Source of the DNA: an uncultured Ruminococcus sp.
Lineage (GTDB): Bacteria; Bacillota; Clostridia; Oscillospirales; CAG-272
Reading direction: 5' to 3'
Length of the DNA: 17,331 bases
Assembly (NCBI GenBank): GCA_902783755.1
Contig: CACZSC010000010.1
Span: forward strand, 1 to 17,331
The translations under genes and the position numbers were made by a program. The notes under the pieces were generated by a model. It was not told the origin of the DNA and made no database searches. It saw only the letters and a list, made by a program, of their open reading frames with translations. Positions 15,909 through 17,331 of this stretch are shown piece by piece (the first letter of the stretch is position 1; each line of letters begins with the position of its first letter).

Positions 15909-15939
15909 TTTCCGATAAAATATTGTTGATTTTCGATAA
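15909..15939. promoter_or_regulatory. candidate operator: two TTTC(C)GATAA direct repeats 21 bp apart
   Basis: TTTCCGATAA (15909-15918) and TTTTCGATAA (15930-15939) recur in the same direction 21 bp apart, two helical turns. They lie in the AT-rich 64 bp between the two divergent -35 elements. This could be a dimeric regulator site, but AT-rich DNA gives such matches by chance. Confidence 0.35.
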
Positions 15940-15946
15940 TTTGAAC

Positions 15947-15975
15947 TTGACGGCCGCAGCCCGCGGATGTATAAT
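15947..15975 (+). promoter_or_regulatory. near-consensus sigma-A promoter for the plus-strand leader and genes
   Basis: TTGACG (15947-15952), a 17-bp spacer and TATAAT (15970-15975). The predicted transcription start is G15982, which coincides with the base of the first stem of the structured leader. Confidence 0.85.
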
Positions 15976-15981
15976 TGTTCT

Positions 15982-16159
15982 GCAGACGGGAAAAATCACG
16001 TCTGTACCCCCGGAAGCGGAGCCATGCCGCGGAAAAGAGGGGCGGTCAGGGCTGGTCCCGGAAGATTAGCCGGCCGGCATGTCCGGGACTGCACCGGCAC
16101 GGGAATCGTACGAAAACCGGATGTACTGCCGGTATATACAGTGTAAAGTGAGGTCAGTC
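15982..16159 (+). ncRNA. candidate structured 5' leader (possible riboswitch or other cis-acting RNA)
   Basis: This fills most of the 314-bp gap between ruvC and the next gene. From the predicted start there are four successive stems. The first is CAGACG/CGTCTG (15983-15988 with 15999-16004). The second is CCCC/GGGG (16007-16010 with 16039-16042), enclosing GCGG/CCGC (16016-16019 with 16027-16030). The third is GTCCCGGA/TCCGGGAC (16055-16062 with 16082-16089), enclosing the palindrome GCCGGCCGGC (16069-16078). The fourth is ACCGGCA/TGCCGGT (16093-16099 with 16127-16133), enclosing a GTAC/GTAC pair. Repeated CCGG cores could form alternative pairings. No T-run terminator follows. I compared it by eye with the signatures I remember for TPP, FMN, SAM, cobalamin, lysine, ZTP, fluoride, ykkC and T-box leaders and recognised none. 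High GC makes some of this pairing likely by chance. Confidence 0.45.
16024..16146 (+). CDS. possible 40-residue basic leader peptide (doubtful)
   Basis: ATG at 16024 preceded by GCGGAG opens a frame of 40 codons (MPRKRGAVRAGPGRLAG...) ending in TAA at 16144-16146, 13 bp before the next gene's ATG. The peptide is basic and Gly/Arg/Pro-rich and resembles nothing I know. It runs through the candidate structured leader, so it is either a regulatory upstream frame or chance. Confidence 0.18.
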   Translation: MPRKRGAVRAGPGRLAGRHVRDCTGTGIVRKPDVLPVYTV

Positions 16160-16558
16160 ATGCAGATAAAAGAAGGATCAGGCTGGAAGGCCGGATACAA
16201 CTCTGAAAAGAACAAGTACGGAGCGGAAGTCATATTCCAGGGCTCCTGGGACTGTTACGAGATCCCTGCCTCGACATTCAATTCACTGTCAAAAAACATG
16301 TCAGGCAGCGATGCCGAGAGGCTCATCACGGAAACCGGGCGCCGGCTGTACAGCCACGTGAACGACAGATGCGGTCCTCCGTACACCGTCGTTCTCGACG
16401 ACGATTACGCCGACTACTGTCCCTGGCTGAAGCGGAAAAACGAGGCCGGAAAGACCTGGAGCGAGGATCTCACCGACGCTGCGGTGGAGCTTTTCGAGAG
16501 CGAGAAGAAGAACCGGGAACAGCGCAGGAAAAAGAGAGAACAGAGAAAGAAAAAATAA
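16160..16558 (+). CDS. unrecognised 132-residue protein with Lys/Arg-rich C-terminal tail
   Basis: I do not recognise this protein. It begins MQIKEGSGWKAGYN and has no signal peptide or membrane helix. The middle has an acidic, aromatic stretch, VVLDDDYADYCPWL (77-90). It ends in a charged helix from about 109 whose last 20 residues are almost entirely Lys, Arg, Glu and Gln. The tail suggests nucleic-acid or ribosome contact, or a coiled helix; this is inference. The frame extends upstream to 16079, but ATG 16160 is chosen because GAGGT sits five bases before it. It is followed 21 bp later by the nucleoside-hydrolase gene, so the two are likely co-transcribed from the promoter at 15947-15975. 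Coding status is supported by the good ribosome binding site and a sensible composition. Confidence 0.75.
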   Translation: MQIKEGSGWKAGYNSEKNKYGAEVIFQGSWDCYEIPASTFNSLSKNMSGSDAERLITETGRRLYSHVNDRCGPPYTVVLDDDYADYCPWLKRKNEAGKTWSEDLTDAAVELFESEKKNREQRRKKREQRKKK

Positions 16559-16579
16559 CGGTCTGAAGGGGAAAAAGCC

Positions 16580-17331
16580 ATGGTCAGATTCATTCTCGAC
16601 ACCGATCTCGGGGGAGACTCGGACGACGCGGGAGCCCTTGCCCTGTCCCATAATCTGATGAAGCTGGGGCACGCAGAGCTTCTGGCGGTGACGTCGGACT
16701 CGTCGGCATGCTACTCTCCTGTCACAATAAAGTGGATAAACGAATTCTTCGGCCGCGGAGACATCCCTGTCGGGATCAACAGGAGCCGGGCGTTCATGGA
16801 GAGGGATGAACAGAACCTCTATTCGAAGCCGCTGGCGGAGGAATATCTCAGTACCCATCCGATGCCGGAGTTCGACAGTTCCCTTAACATCCTCAGAAGG
16901 ACCGTTGCAGCCAACAGGGACATAAGGATCGTGACCATCGGAGCCCTCAACAATCTGTGCGACCTTCTCAGGTCCGGGCCGGATGAGATAAGTCCGCTTA
17001 CGGGAGAGGAGCTGGTGCGGCGGAACGCGGACTGCGTGTACGTCATGGGAGGACAGTTCACGGATCCCGGGTACGCGGAATACAACATCACATGTGATAC
17101 AGATAGCGCCCGTTACGTGTCGGAGCACTGCCCTGTCCCGATCGTATACTCCGGCTTCGAGTTCGGTCAGAATATATACACTGGCATAAATTTCGGGAGA
17201 GAAAACAAAACCAATCCGATGTACAAAGCGTACAGCCTCGTGGCCGAAGCCTTCAGGCTGGGATCGCCAACCCGGGACAGCTGGGACCCCATCACGGTCT
17301 ACGCCGCAGTGTTCGACGGAACGGACACCGG
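16580..17331 (+). CDS. nucleoside hydrolase (IUNH) family protein, 3' end outside the window
   Basis: The first 250 residues of a probably 300-330-residue protein are visible. The N-terminus has DTDLGGDSDDAGALAL (7-22), a variant of the calcium- and ribose-binding aspartate cluster of inosine-uridine-preferring nucleoside hydrolases, with extra residues inside the usual DTDPGxDD. Further family landmarks are VTIGALNNL (118-126), VMGGQFTDPGYAEYNITCD (155-173, the MGG and E-N motif) and SWDPITVYAAV (234-244). In classical members the last motif carries a His-Asp pair; here Trp235 takes the His position and Asp236 remains. The enzyme would hydrolyse the N-glycosidic bond of a nucleoside or a related ribosyl compound, but the loss of the catalytic His makes the substrate uncertain. 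The ATG follows AAGGGG at nine bases, and 21 bp separate it from the unknown gene upstream. Confidence 0.87.
   Translation, partial: MVRFILDTDLGGDSDDAGALALSHNLMKLGHAELLAVTSDSSACYSPVTIKWINEFFGRGDIPVGINRSRAFMERDEQNLYSKPLAEEYLSTHPMPEFDSSLNILRRTVAANRDIRIVTIGALNNLCDLLRSGPDEISPLTGEELVRRNADCVYVMGGQFTDPGYAEYNITCDTDSARYVSEHCPVPIVYSGFEFGQNIYTGINFGRENKTNPMYKAYSLVAEAFRLGSPTRDSWDPITVYAAVFDGTDT

Noticed and set aside
1..17331. tRNA or rRNA genes, CRISPR arrays, complete insertion sequences, phage genes
   Set aside because: None were seen on reading both strands; only the IscB-like tail hints at past mobile DNA.

Overview
The window looks like a chromosomal segment of a GC-rich anaerobic member of the Bacillota, class Clostridia. 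This is an inference from gene content: a shared-module ECF transporter (ecfA1-ecfA2-ecfT-truA), a ClpE-type unfoldase, a CvpA/DUF5711 pair, a three-gene Etf/FAD-oxidase cluster of the kind used in electron-confurcating lactate oxidation, strong GGAGG-type ribosome binding sites and sigma-A type promoters. I would not name a genus.

Layout: from about 15.9 kb down to 231, everything is on the minus strand and tightly packed. A consensus promoter (TTGACA-17-TATAAT) drives ruvC. Then follow a SAM-dependent rRNA-type methyltransferase, ecfA1, ecfA2, ecfT, truA, a DUF5711-like membrane protein, cvpA, etfB, etfA, an FAD-linked 2-hydroxyacid dehydrogenase, clpE and a 954-residue P-type-ATPase-like protein. 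Intergenic gaps run from overlaps of 4-8 bp up to 90 bp, and I see no convincing intrinsic terminator between the genes. At the left edge, immediately after the ATPase-like stop codon and in the same frame, lies the C-terminal tail of an IscB/IsrB-type RuvC-like nuclease without the rest of the protein.

Right of ruvC, a 314-bp divergent intergenic region holds a second near-consensus promoter, on the plus strand. It leads into a roughly 178-nt leader with at least four stem-loops, then an unrecognised 132-residue protein with a very basic tail, then a nucleoside-hydrolase-family gene that runs off the window.

The most unusual item is the 954-residue protein. It keeps the whole architecture of a P2/P3-like cation pump, but every catalytic signature is altered (PEGL, TGE, DKTGT, KGA, DPPR, TGD and GDGxxND), while the reading frame is intact. 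It is best described as a pseudo-P-type ATPase. The second item to follow up is the structured, divergently transcribed leader in front of the unknown gene and nucleoside-hydrolase pair.

How the genes fit together: EtfB, EtfA (with a ferredoxin-like domain) and the FAD dehydrogenase should form one cytoplasmic electron-transfer complex. EcfA1, EcfA2 and EcfT form an energising module that borrows substrate-binding S components encoded elsewhere. The remaining genes are housekeeping (ruvC, methyltransferase, truA, clpE) or envelope functions (cvpA, DUF5711).
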